From: Brachionus koreanus
Taxonomy: Eukaryota > Rotifera > Eurotatoria > Ploima > Brachionidae
Assembly (NCBI GenBank): GCA_016987375.1
Contig: PJRA01000160.1
Location: 671,286-735,285 of the forward strand
Direction of reading: 5' to 3'
DNA: 64,000 nucleotides
Of this stretch, positions 12,690-25,200 are shown one piece after another. Numbering within the stretch: the stretch's first letter is position 1; each line of letters opens with the position of its first letter. The position numbers and the translations under genes were made by a program. The notes below the pieces were generated by a model. The model was not told the origin of the DNA. It made no database searches and saw only the letters and a list, made by a program, of their open reading frames with translations.

Positions 12690-15102
12690 TTTTAAGTACA
12701 ATTTCCGTTTTTGCGCAACGAAAATAATCTAATCAACTTTTTTTGTTTTAACTTTTTTTTTTTAAAAAATAGTCTTATTCTGTTTATTTTTCAATTGCAT
12801 AAGCATCTAAAAAAATTGGTTAATTTAGAGTAACTTGAGCAAAAAACAGAAGATTAAATATTAGATTATTTCAAGCATATTTTTACTAATTTAAATTGAT
12901 TACTTGTTTAAAAAATATAAAAAAAAATAAACTGTAAAATTTTTCATTTAAAATAAATTTATGTAATTCTTTTTTTTTGGCTGACTTGATTTTTTAAAGA
13001 AAAAATATAAATAAAAAACTATTTATATAAATTTTTTCAAGACTTTTGAACAGACTCTTATCTAAAAGATTTAAATAAGCATAAGGCTTTTGTAGCTACT
13101 GGCTAGCGATTGATAAATTTATCAAAAAAGTTAGGCCTTAATTCGATAAGGTACAAATTCTAAACTAACTTATATTGACGAATTTGCATTCGCTTCTTGT
13201 TGATATTTGCGAATTGTTTATTATTCTATTCAACGCTATTGCAACTAGATAGATCTATGCCAAATATAGCCTAAATATTTATAAATCTTTGTTTGTATTA
13301 AAAATTTGCAATTAAACGCTTGTTTTAATTTCAAACAGATAGTGTAATTAATCTGAAGGAAGGTAGAGCTGTAAAAGAAGCGCTCATAAGCAAGTTATCC
13401 TTTAGAAAGGAAAATAGACGGCCAATTGATATTAGCAACAAAAAAAATATAAAACCAAATGTAATGAGATATATGAAGCTGAGCAAGATTGTAAATATCA
13501 TTCTACAGACGGCTGTTTATTAATTCATTGTGCTACTTCCTTTTTTTCTATTCTAGCTTACGCTTGAGCTATAGAATTTTGTAATAATTCCAAACGAGCT
13601 GAAAACTGCTCGGTTTTAAATTCTTAAAAGAATGATCGATCTTAGATCTAAAGAAAAATGAATATCTCAAGCCAAATGAACAAAACAAATGCAGCTTCTT
13701 GAGATTAACTAAAATCGGCAGTAATATTACTAAATTATAACACAGATAAATCATATCAAACTATTTTAACTACTTTTTAAAGTTTAGCTTTAGAATTTTT
13801 TTTAATGTTATATTAATGAAAAAAGAAATTTTTTATTTTATCTATTTATCTATCTTTCATTAGATCAATCCATCTTCTCCTCAACGTAAATAGCTATTTT
13901 ATCATATTTAAAATTGATGAATTAAGCAGCAACTTATTACGATGGATGAAAGCTTGATTTTTTTTTCAATTTTAAAAATTAAATTCTGACTGAAGCGAGC
14001 AGAGCTTGAATTTTATAAGAAATCAAGTCATGGCTTAGAAGGTTCTATCTTAAAAATAAACTAATCTTTTAATCACCATAAAAAGTTAACCTTATTAGTT
14101 CTATGTTTTGTTAGTATTTGAACAATATACTTTTTTTATATATTTTTTTTGATCATAATTTGCATTAGAACTTATAATCCATTTCTGATCTCGCATTTAT
14201 ATTCCCTAACAAACTTTCTGAGAGTTTAATTTATCTAAATAGTAAAAGAAACTCGAGCCATACTATTCCAATATTCGAGAATTATCTGTTATTATACTAT
14301 TTTTTGAAATTTAATAAATATTAATAGATTTATCTCGACTAACTTCTTTTTTTTTATTTATTTATATGCCATAGCTCATCGGATGTAGCTAGATTATTTA
14401 TCTATGATTTAATGGTTTTGCAGGCTACGATTCTTCATTTGTTTCATAACAATCGTATATACAAAAGAAAATTTTTCATTAGAGTATTATAGTTTACTTT
14501 TTTTTTAATATATTTTTATTTTTTAGCTAGAAATTTATTATTCTGTTATTTAAATTAAACCTTTTTCTTCATGGTTTTAATTCCTTTATTTATCTTGTTA
14601 TTACACGAATTTTTCAGCCAAAATTTTATTTATTCTATCTTTAATTCAAACCATTTCACTTGGTATCTTCAAAGACCTATGGTATTATATGCAATTAGCG
14701 ATTATATTAGCGATTACATTATTTCTCTTTTTTTTTAATATCAGTTTATGATTTTTTCTAGCATGCTAATGCATAGTCGGTTATGTAAACTTAATCTAAG
14801 CCCATGCCAGCTACCTTTAATATTAATGATATCTTCTCAATTTAAACTCGAAAATTTTGCATCTTTTCTCTAGTTATTCAAATAATCAAATTGATCTGAC
14901 CAAAGGATTTGGGCAGCATCTGGCCCACTAGTCTTATGGCTAAAAAATTTTTGGAGCCTTCTGTCAAAAATTTCTTATTTAAATATGCTATTCATTGATC
15001 AAAAAATCATTCCATTTTTTTCCATTGATTTATAGATTATTTTTTAAAAAATTAGAATATCAAATAGAAAATATTTAAATGGAATAAGAACAAATATAAG
15101 CA
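12690..15102. promoter_or_regulatory. Shared upstream region of the divergent collagen IV genes
   Basis: About 2.4 kb between the two divergent start codons, with no coding exon seen; a 61-codon open frame near 13569-13754 lacks any domain. Head-to-head collagen IV genes with a common promoter are known in vertebrates and flies. Short AGATAGAT/TCTATC (GATA-like) stretches occur near 13247-13254 and 13838-13857, but in DNA this AT-rich they may be chance. No CpG-rich core or clear TATA position could be fixed. Confidence 0.5.
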
Positions 15103-18100
15103 ATGAAAATTCATAAGAAAATACTAAATTTATCAATTTTGTTAATTTTAATTAATCTAAGCCACTTAAAAGCAGTAAGTTAATTTTGAGTAAAATAAAA
15201 TTTTTGATTTAATTTCAAATAAAATTTAAATAGCAAAATGCCAATCAAGTAAATGTGGGTAGAAAATGTAAATGTACAGGAAAAGGAGAAACAGGTGAAA
15301 CGGGCTTCCGTGGTCCGTTCGGTCAAGCTGGCAAACACGGTGAATTAGGACCAAGAGGTTTTCCGGGACAAAAAGGTGTATTGGGAGAACAAGGTAATTA
15401 TGGAGCAACGGGATCGAGAGGAGAGAAAGGTGAGGTTGGATTGTTTGGTCTTCCAGGGAAGCCTGGTAGAGATGGTTTGCCAGGACTCCCCGGAACTCCA
15501 GGTGCAAAAGGTTTACCTGGATGTGATGGTTTCAAAGTAAAAAATTCTAAAAAATTTTTCAAACATCTAAAATTTACAAATAAGGGAGAGTTGGGTAGCG
15601 ATGGATCTTTTGGTGATCCAGGTAGAGATGGTGAACCAGGTATTCCAAGTCCAAAAGGCCCAAAAGGTGAACCAGGTGATGTAATACCATTACATACTGA
15701 CGTCAGACTATACAAAGGCGACCAAGGTGATCCAGGTCTAACGGGTCCTAAGGTATAACACACAATTGCCTATAATTTTATTTTTATAAATATCTTTCAA
15801 AAAGGGTATTAAAGGTTATACTGGTTATGAAGGTGAACAAGGTCCTCGTGGTGACACAGGTCCAGATGTAAAGCACTTTGAAATATTTAGTTTATTTATG
15901 TTAAATTTCTCTAATCTTAAATCAAGGGCTATGATGGTCAAATGGGTCAAAAAGGTGAAAAAGGAGACTATGGCGAAACAATTGATGCTCCAAAAGGACC
16001 TAAAGGAGATATTGGTGATCCAGGGCCAACTTTTATTTACCAAAGACCAATTTGTAAAAGAAATTTAAAAAAATTTTAAGCTTGACTAACTAATGTTATT
16101 TAAATATTAAGCGGTTGTGCAAACAATTATAATTAAAGGACCTAAAGGCCAACCTGGATATAGAGGTGACAAAGGGTACTCAGGTGATATGGGCGATATG
16201 GGTAGACCAGTAATTTTGATTAATTTATTTTATTTCATCAAATCTTTATTTTTTTTAAAAAGGGTGTTGATGGTATACCAGGTACTAAAGGTGTTCCTGG
16301 TGATCTTGGTGAACCTGGCCCATTTGTAAGTCGATTTTTAAGTTTTTTTATTTTAGATTTTTTTAGCATAATTGAATTTCATCTAATAATTAAGAATTTT
16401 GAAATAACTTCAATTAAGGTTTTTTAACTTAACTTAGTATAATATTTCATATTTTAGCCTAAAAAATTAATTAAATATTAAATTTTTTTAATAATAACAA
16501 CTCAAATAATTAGAATTTATGAGCTAAATTATGCTATGAATAAAAGAAATAGCCTCTTATTTTATCAATATAAACAAAACTTACTTAATTGATTAATTGT
16601 TAATCTTTTTTTAATCTAAGAAATTTATTTGTTTTTTTAACTCTAATTTTTTTACTTGTTCAATTCCAATAAACAAAATAGATTCTTAAATTTGAAATTA
16701 GTTTTAGAAAATCTAGATTTTTTTATCAGCATCTTAAAATAAATTTGAAATTTCATTTCTTAATTGAAAAAAATGAAACAAAATTTTAGGAAACAAAATT
16801 GTTTGAAGATTTATTCAATGCTTTTTCTCACCAAATTTACCAAGTTGCAAAAGATGATGAAATTAGTTGATAAGTAGTGATAATTAGTTTAAGTTAGTTG
16901 ATAACAATTCGGTCAGTCTCAATCTATTGTCTTGAAATGATTTAATGTTAAGAGCAGAATTAATAGATGCAGTTAAGTGCAATTCAATTGCAAATATATA
17001 ACTCACTTCATTTTTGCAACATTTTCAATTGAAAAAAGCAAATTTTTTAAAATTTTAAAAAACAGAAAATTAATTTTGAATTAAAATTTTAAAGCTAAGA
17101 ATTTTCAATATTTTAAAATTACGGATAAAGCCTTCTAACCTTTCAAAAAATACCAATTCGTTACATAATTTTTTCCTTTTTTTCTTATAAATTCAATTAT
17201 TTAAAAACCATGGATAATGTAAGCATGCAGTTTAATTAAAATATGTTTTAACATGGGCGAGATGCTATTTACTGTATGTATCAAATCTTTTTTTCGGTTA
17301 AAAAGGCTCAAATATCGAACAATGGAATACGGGGTTATCAGTTTTTTTGATTTTGTATCTACGTGGAAAACATTTATGAACTATCAGAATGTAATCTAAT
17401 AGAAGAAAAAAATAAAAATTTTTGTCCTCAAAAAAATTTTCAAATTAAAAAAACTTTGGCATAAAAAGTTTTGATAGATCCAATTCATATAATTTATATG
17501 TTTACCTATTGAGTATATGTAACTTAAAATAAAATTTCAATCCAATATAATTATTTAAAAGATATGCATTGATATTATTTATCTTTCAGGGTAAAACTGG
17601 AAAAACTGGTCCACAAGGTCCATTTGGCGAAAAAGGTAGTCGAGGACAAGATGGTATGCCAGGCAGCCCAGGAATCAACGGAAGAAAAGGTGAAATTGGA
17701 GAATGTGGTCCAAAAGGCATAAGAGGTGATCCAGGTTTTCCAGGACAATTGGTATTCTAATAAAAAAATTAATTTATTAAATGAATTCATCAATTTTTTA
17801 ACACTAGATAATTCGAAATTCGAAATCTTCAATTCAAAAGATACCAATAGGTGAAAAAGGAGAAGTTGGGTATCCAGGAGTTCCTGGTCAGCGTGGATTG
17901 AATGGCTTATCAGGATTAAAAGGCGATAGAGGAGATAAAGGTCAAACCGGTGCCAGAGGTTTTCCTGGTATTCAAGGTTTGCCCGGATATGTAATTAAGG
18001 GACAAAAAGGCGCTGAAGGTGATATTGGTCCAAGGGGAATACCTGGTGATATGGGTCAGCCTGGATGGCCCGGTGAAAAAGGAGAACGCGGGCAAAATGG

Positions 18101-21100
18101 TGATGACGTTTACGGTCCAGAAGGTCCTATGGGTTTTCCAGGCTTACCTGGTAGACCTGGTCTTAAAGGAGAACTGGGTGACTTTGGAGAACCTGGTGAT
18201 CCTAATTTTGTTTGTCCAACATTTGATGGAACTTGTACAGTTTATGGTGATAAAGGAGAAAGTGGTCCAAATGGTAAGCCAGGTTTTCCCGGTTTGCCAG
18301 GGCGACCAGGCCTTCCAGGAAGAAAGGGAGATAGAGGAGATGAATGTAAAAATTGTAATCCAAGAAACGGTTCTAAAGGAGATGCTGGATATCGAGGTCC
18401 TCCAGGTTCACCAGGATTTAGAGGTCCCAGAGGCGAATGTGGGCAATCTGGTGAAAAAGGTTTACCGGGAAATGACGGTAGAATGGGCTTAGCAGGAATT
18501 CAAGTATATTAAAAATTTGTTTTTTGTTTTTCATAAATAAAATTGTTTTAATTTTTCAGGGTCTTCCAGGTCTAGAAGGCTTACAAGGCCTACCCGGTTT
18601 ACCAGGAGATCCTGGAGATATTATTTCAAGAGATTCAGTTAAAGGTCTCAAAGGAGAAAGAGGTGAGCCTGGAGATAAAGGACCTAATGGTGAGTACGGT
18701 GAATATGGTATTCCAGGAGAATCGGGTATTTATGGAGATATTGGTATTTCTGGCTTTAAAGTAAAATTTAATTAAATTAAATAAAATATTTTTAAAATAA
18801 TTATTCTTTAAAGGGTGAAAAAGGCGATAGAGGAGAAAATGGCTTACCTGGATTGAAAGGAATAAAAGGTTCAGTTGGAGACAGAGGTTATGATGCATTT
18901 GGAAACTTAAGAGGCCCAACAGGTGATGAAGGATCACCAGGTCCTCAAGGATGTTTAGGCCAAAAAGGAGAAAAAGGTTTGCCTGGTGATCAAGAGCCAG
19001 ATAAAATAGGCGATTGTGGTGATCGAGGAGATAAAGGTTTTCCAGGAATACCAGGTATGATGGGTTTTGATGGTCGAAAAGGAGAAGCTGGCGAAGTTGG
19101 TATGTTTGGATTGCCAGGATACAAAGGTGATCCGGGAATTCCGGGTAGGATGGGTAAACCTGGAGAAGAAGGTCAAAAAGGATATCCAGGTACTCCTGGT
19201 GACAGTGGTTTACCAGGATTTATTGGAATGCCAGGTGATCCTGGTCTTCATGGTAAAATTGGAGATTGTGGAGATAAAGGTGAGATTGGTGACCCTGGAT
19301 TGAGTATCAAAGGATATCCAGGTATTCCTGGAATGCCTGGTTTTAAAGGAGTAAGAGGAGTAAATGGACTTCCTGGTGCCCCTGGTTCACCTGGAGAGAG
19401 AGGAGACACTGGCCCAGAAGGACGCATTGGACAACCAGGAAGAGACGGATTTCCTGGTTTGCCTGGATTCAAAGGCCAACAAGGAGATATATCCTATGGT
19501 AAAAATGGTGAGAAAGGAGATAAAGGATTATTAGGCGAACCTGGAGAACCTGGTCTACCTGGTAGAATTGGTGAAAAGGGTATCGAAGGCTTACTTGGTA
19601 AAAATGGAAGAAGAGGTGATATTGGTGAGCCAGGATTTCCAGGACCTAAAGGACCTGAAGGTAATTTAGGAAGACCTGGATTTCCTGGAATTCCGGGTGA
19701 GTGTGGACCCAAAGGCTTGAAAGGTGATAATGGTGAAAGTTTGAACGGCTTTCCTGGTATGGATGGTCTCCCAGGTTTGAATGGCTTTCCAGGAATTAAA
19801 GGGGACAAAGGATCACCTGGTTTAGAATGCAAACGATGTAGAGATGGCTATCGTGGCCTTAAAGGTCAAAGAGGTCAAGATGGATCGAAGGGAGAAAGAG
19901 GTGAAGAAGGAAATTATGGAAGAGTTGGTTTTAAAGGAGTCAGGGGTGATGATGGTCCAAGGGGATTAACAGGTGAATTCGGACCAGCTGGCCCTAAAGG
20001 ACAAAGAGGATATTTAGGCGAAGTTGGTGATCCTGGAAGATCATTCAATTCAAGTAAATTTTGCTTTAAAAATATTATTTATTTATCTTTTTTGTATAAT
20101 TTTTTATTTAGTTGTTGATCCTATAAAAGGGGATAAAGGCGAACCAGGAAAACCTGGAATGGATGGTATTGTTGGCGAAATAGGTTATCCTGGTGCAAAA
20201 GGTTACCCAGGTATTCCAGGCGATCCTGGTCCATATGGACCACAAGGTGATGACGGATTGCCCGGCCGTATTGGATATCCAGGTTCTCAGGGTCCACGTG
20301 GCCAAATAGGTTTATGCGGTTTCAAAGGTGAAATGGGAGATGCTGGCCCAGAAGGTCGCTATGGTTTAAAAGGACAGCGTGGTGATTCTGGTTTACCGGG
20401 AACTAATGGATTTCCAGGGAGAAAAGGCGAATTAGGTGATCCAGGCTTGCCTGGTATTCCTGGCAGAAGAGGTGAAAAAGGATTGATTGGTCCAGTTGGG
20501 CCACATGGTTCAATGGGTCTGGCTGGTATTCCAGGAATGCCAGGACGAAAGGGTGAATCTGGAGATAATGGTTTAGATGGACTGCCTGGCAAAGCAGGTT
20601 TGCCTGGTCGTGATGGTGAATCGGGTCCGATTGGTGAAAAAGGTATTTATGGTGATGCTGGTCAGCCAGGGCTTGATGCTATTCAAAGTAATTATTCTAA
20701 ATGAAACAAGATCACTTTTAATTAATCAATTTATTTTTAATAAGTAAATGGAGAAAAGGGAGAGCGTGGAAATAGAGGATTTGATGGTTTTACTGGCGAA
20801 AGAGGCCGACCAGGTGATCAAGGTACTAAAGGAAATCGTGGTCCTCCAGGTGATCCTGGTAAACCTTTCGGTGAACAGGTGAATGGTGAGATAGGTGAAC
20901 GAGGAGAATGTGGTCCCAAAGGCTCAGTTGGCGATTTAGGCTTTCCAGGAATACCAGGATTACCAGGAAGAAAAGGGGAAAAAGGATATCTTGGATTACC
21001 TGGAATGATAGGTCCTAAAGGTTTTATAGGTGAAAATGGACTTGATGGCTTGATCGTAATATAAATTTAAAATTTTATTTATAAAAAAAATTTTAAAATT

Positions 21101-22266
21101 AAAATTTCCAGGGTATGAAAGGCTACCCAGGACGCATTGGTGAAAAAGGCTTGAGTGGTGATCCTGGTTCGAGAGGTTTTGATGGAGCACCAGGCCCTAA
21201 AGGTTTTAAGGGTGAACAAGGTGACATAGGACCAAAAGGTAGAAAAGGTGCCATGGGATTTGAAGGTAAATCGTATGCACCAGATATTATTCCAAATCCA
21301 GGCGATATCGGAGATGTTGGTGAACCTGGGTTTTACGGTCGAGAAGGACCAAAAGGAAAAAGAGGTGATGCTGGTTTGCTGGGAGAGAAAGGATTTAAAG
21401 GCGTTAGGGGAGAGCCTGGTTTAATGGGTCAACCGGGACGGTCTGGACAGCAAGGACCTATGGGTTTACCTGGCTTACAAGGTCCTCCTGGAATACCAGG
21501 TCCACGCGGTCCACAAGGTCCTGATTCAGCTATTGACCTAGGCTACGTTTTTGTCAGACATAGTCAGAAAGTAACACCACCAGAATGTCCTTTGGATACT
21601 GTTAGACTATGGACTGGATATTCTTTGTTGAATCTTCATGGAAATGCTCGTGCTAGTGGTCAAGAGCTCGGTTCGACAGGTAGTTGCATGCAAAGATTTT
21701 CGACAATGCCTGTTGTAAGATGTGACATTAATGACAAGTGTGCATATGCTCAAGATCAGGATAATTCTTATTGGCTGTCCACATCTGAACCAATGACGCC
21801 AAGTATGAAGCCAGTTGATGGAGAGAGAATCAGAGATTTTATCAGCAGATGTTCAGTGTGCGAGTCTATAGGAAATGTGGTCACAATGCATAGTCAAAAT
21901 TCGTCAATTCCTGATTGTCCTGCCGGTTGGCTTGATTTATGGACAGGCTATAGTTTTGTCATGAACAGAGCCGAAGGTGCTGAAGGCAGTGGACAAGACT
22001 TGTTATCGCCTGGTTCTTGCCTCGAAGAATTTATGACTGTGCCTTACATCGAATGTAAAGCAGCTGGACATTGTAACAAATACGCCACATTACTTAGTTT
22101 CTGGTTGACTAATGTCAATAAAGATGAACAGTTTGACCCGATCAGATTAAACACTTACAAAGCAGGAAATATCAGGCCTCAAATAGGTAGATGCAAAGTT
22201 TGCACTTTAAGAGAATCGACTCTTCATAGTTCTAATTACAGAGTCAGAGGATACCACTACAATTAA
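15103..22266 (+). CDS. COL4A1: Collagen type IV alpha1-like chain
   Basis: Partner chain of the basement-membrane heterotrimer, about 1744 residues. Coding exons: 15103-15174, 15234-15536, 15585-15752, 15805-15867, 15927-16053, 16112-16209, 16263-16325, 17590-17751, 17808-18503, 18560-18760, 18814-20053, 20112-20687, 20745-21055, 21112-22266; phases agree at every join. The acceptor of the ninth exon could instead be at 17840. A signal peptide ([20 protein letters not shown]) ends near residue 24, followed by the Cys-rich 7S start [10 protein letters not shown] and an interrupted Gly-X-Y helix with Cys-bearing breaks such as ECKNC and ECKRC. The NC1 (about 1504-1744) has 12 cysteines. SEPMTPSM holds the Met93 position and YKAGNIR the Lys211 position, so sulfilimine crosslinking residues are present; these and AEGSGQ make it alpha1-like. 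Twenty residues follow the last Cys. GSPGERGD is a possible integrin site. Confidence 0.95.
16326..17589 (+). other. Large intron of collagen IV alpha1
   Basis: A 1264-base intron in a gene whose other introns are about 50-70 bases. It starts GTAAGT and ends TTTCAG. No open frame of note and no inverted repeat was found in it. It is the obvious place for an intronic regulatory element, but no specific site was recognised. Confidence 0.7.
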
Positions 22267-25200
22267 ATTTTATGCTAAAACAAGTTTTATTTGATTAGAG
22301 GAAACAAATTTGATTCCGTTTCACTAAAAATAAAGCTTCACAAACCTAGAGTCTATTAGATTTAACAATCAAAAATTAAAGCATGTGTTTATTTTTTTTT
22401 CGTTTTATTTTGCTAATTTTTTTTATTAATAATCAAATTTTAAATGTTTAATTTTAAGCATAAAATTTCAGAACATAAGCAATTGTTTTATTTTTTTTTC
22501 TTGAATTTTTTGAAAATTTAAAAAATAATTAATATTAAAAATTAAATATAGAAAGTAGGAATTAAACAAAAAAATATATTCTTTTTGATTCGAAATATAA
22601 TCAAATATTTTTCAAAAATAAAAATTGATTAAAATTTGTTTCGCTTTTTTTTATTTTATTTATTATTTTTTAAAAAACAATTTCTAGAAAAAAAAATAGT
22701 ATAAATAATTTAGTGACAAAATGCGCAATTTGACCAGTTTTATTCCGTAGCTTTTGATTTATTTAGATCTTTTTATTTTCTAATAATAAAATCATGTAAA
22801 CATTTTTTGAAAATTAATCATTTTTTTGTTTTGATTAAGGTTTTCTAGTCAAAAAAGAAATCTTGTAACTTTGATAAAAAAATTTTATTTTGAAAAACAA
22901 AAATAAACAAGCTTTCTTTCAATGGCTTTAAACAGGTAAATTAAAAAAAAATTTGAAAATAAATGGCACAATAATTATTTTTGATATCTCGAAATCCGAA
23001 TTAAATCCAGTTTTGAGAGCTGTACATACATACTTTGTTTACTACTAGTTTAAAAACTAATTATCTGCCTGTTTTAATATTTCATATTATATAAAGCTTA
23101 AAATTATTTGAGAATTAAAATAATATTTATGGACTATTTAATTTAAGGAAAAATTTTTAACTTTTTTTCAAAATAGCTTTGATAATTTCATTAAGCATCA
23201 TCTACTGACTATACTCTAAAATGAAATAAAAAATTTATTTTCAAGTTTTTTCAATTTATTCAGGTAATTGTTCAATTATTTTAATTAATCTTCAATTTTA
23301 AAACATTTCAGAGTAGTTTAATCCAATTCAAATTAGCAAGCTTTCAAAATTTAAATGCTTTTTTGAATTTTTTTCTAAAAAAGCTTTTTGTTTCGAAGGT
23401 ATCTATCAGCAAAATTTAAGCTTTTGTTTAAATTTTATTTAGCTGTTCTAAAAACTGTTGTTTTGAGTTGAGTCTATGTAGATTATATTTTTTTATTATT
23501 AATTTCAGACGGTAGTATTTACCTCTACAATTAAGGCTTTTAAACAAGATTTACAATTCAGCTTAATTATTCCTTATCTGATAGCTAATTTTTTTTATCA
23601 AATTTCTTCCCAACAATACCAATACTCTATTTTTTTTGGACTGTATTTCAAAGAATTTGAGAAAAATTTTAAATATTTTAGCCTTGAGCTTATTTAGGAT
23701 ATTTGTAGAATGCTGATAATATACGCCTTGTCTCTAAGGATACAAATAGAACTACTTCAACTGCTTGAATAATACTTGGTTCTTGATCAATTGACTTTAA
23801 GGTCTCTAAATTTGTATAGATGGAAGCCGCACAAAGCTAATTGGTTACGTGAAGTTATTTTTTTAAGACATATTGAAGACGTTCTCAAGAAAATATATCT
23901 GGTTAAGTTTTCTAAGTTTTGTAAATGCTTACAAACAAAAAATATGCCAAAAGAAGCCGAAAAGTGTCTAATATACAGTTAATTTCTTTTTTTAGACTGG
24001 TGTTATAAACAATTAGGAGACTTTGTAAATTTTTTTAATTTGATTGTTTCAATAGTATATTTTTGTTTGAATTTTATTCACTTGAAAGAGTTTATTTAAG
24101 TTGCAAGAGCTTTTTTTCAACTGCAACTATAAATACATGTTTTTATGAGAGTAATGTTTTTTTTTTAGTAGTTAACTATTTAATTTTGCTTGTGGAGGAT
24201 AACTTGTTGAAATACTCAGCTGATTATTGCCTTCAAAAGAATCATTTGCTTTAAAATAAATTTTAAAGCTATTTTAACTTGTCTTAAGGGTGAGTCAAAT
24301 TAAAAAATTCAATTATTTTCTGTAAATTTTTACGGTTAATTAAATTTACAAGAAAATTTTTACTTTTTAGCGTAGAGCTTAAATTTAGAAAAAGAAACTT
24401 GCATGAGACATTTAGCTGAATGGAGATTGACATTCATGTAAGAAAAAGACGCCAAATGTCATTAAGTGTGTCGAATTTTAAAATTTACCTAATATTTGAT
24501 TTTTAGTAAGCATTTAAGAAATTTAACATGTTATTTATCATTTTTTACGAGTAAATAAATATTCTAAATGTCATTTGATTAAAAACTGTATACCAGAATT
24601 TATATTTAAGTCAGAATTGTTTTGAAAATATATGATTTCGGATATCAAGCTTAATACAAACCAAAAAAATTGAGCAAATTTTAAATTTAAAAAATAATGG
24701 TGGCTGGTCGTTCAAACCAACACAGTGCTTAATTAATTAATTATAAGATAAAGCCCTTTTAGCAACAATACCCTCAAGTTTAGATAAAAATTAGTTCATA
24801 TTTTCTAAGTAGACTAATAAGCGTTTATTTAGATAAAATTTAGCTTTTAATTAGCTTTATTTAATATTTAATAACAGGTTTTAGAATAGCCATTGTGTTT
24901 TAGCTCAAAAGTTAACTTAAAATCACCTTTTTAAAAGTGTGAACCAAAAATCTTTCGAAAAACAACAATAGGGGATTAGTTGATTTCTATGATTTTCTAA
25001 AATTTGACTTTACAAAAAAATAGGATCTAGCAAACTTAATAATATTATTTTTACGATTAGAAAGCTTGAAAGTGTTTGTGTATAGGTTAAAAGTCTACAA
25101 GAAAACTAAAATTTTTGTCTATTATCAACCAATAAATTAAAAAAAATGAGATAGGCTCAAAATTTAGTACTGAAGCAAAATGAAAAAAACGAAAATCACG

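Noticed and set aside
13569..13754. Open frame inside the collagen intergenic region
   Set aside because: 61 codons, no motif, not needed by either neighbouring gene.
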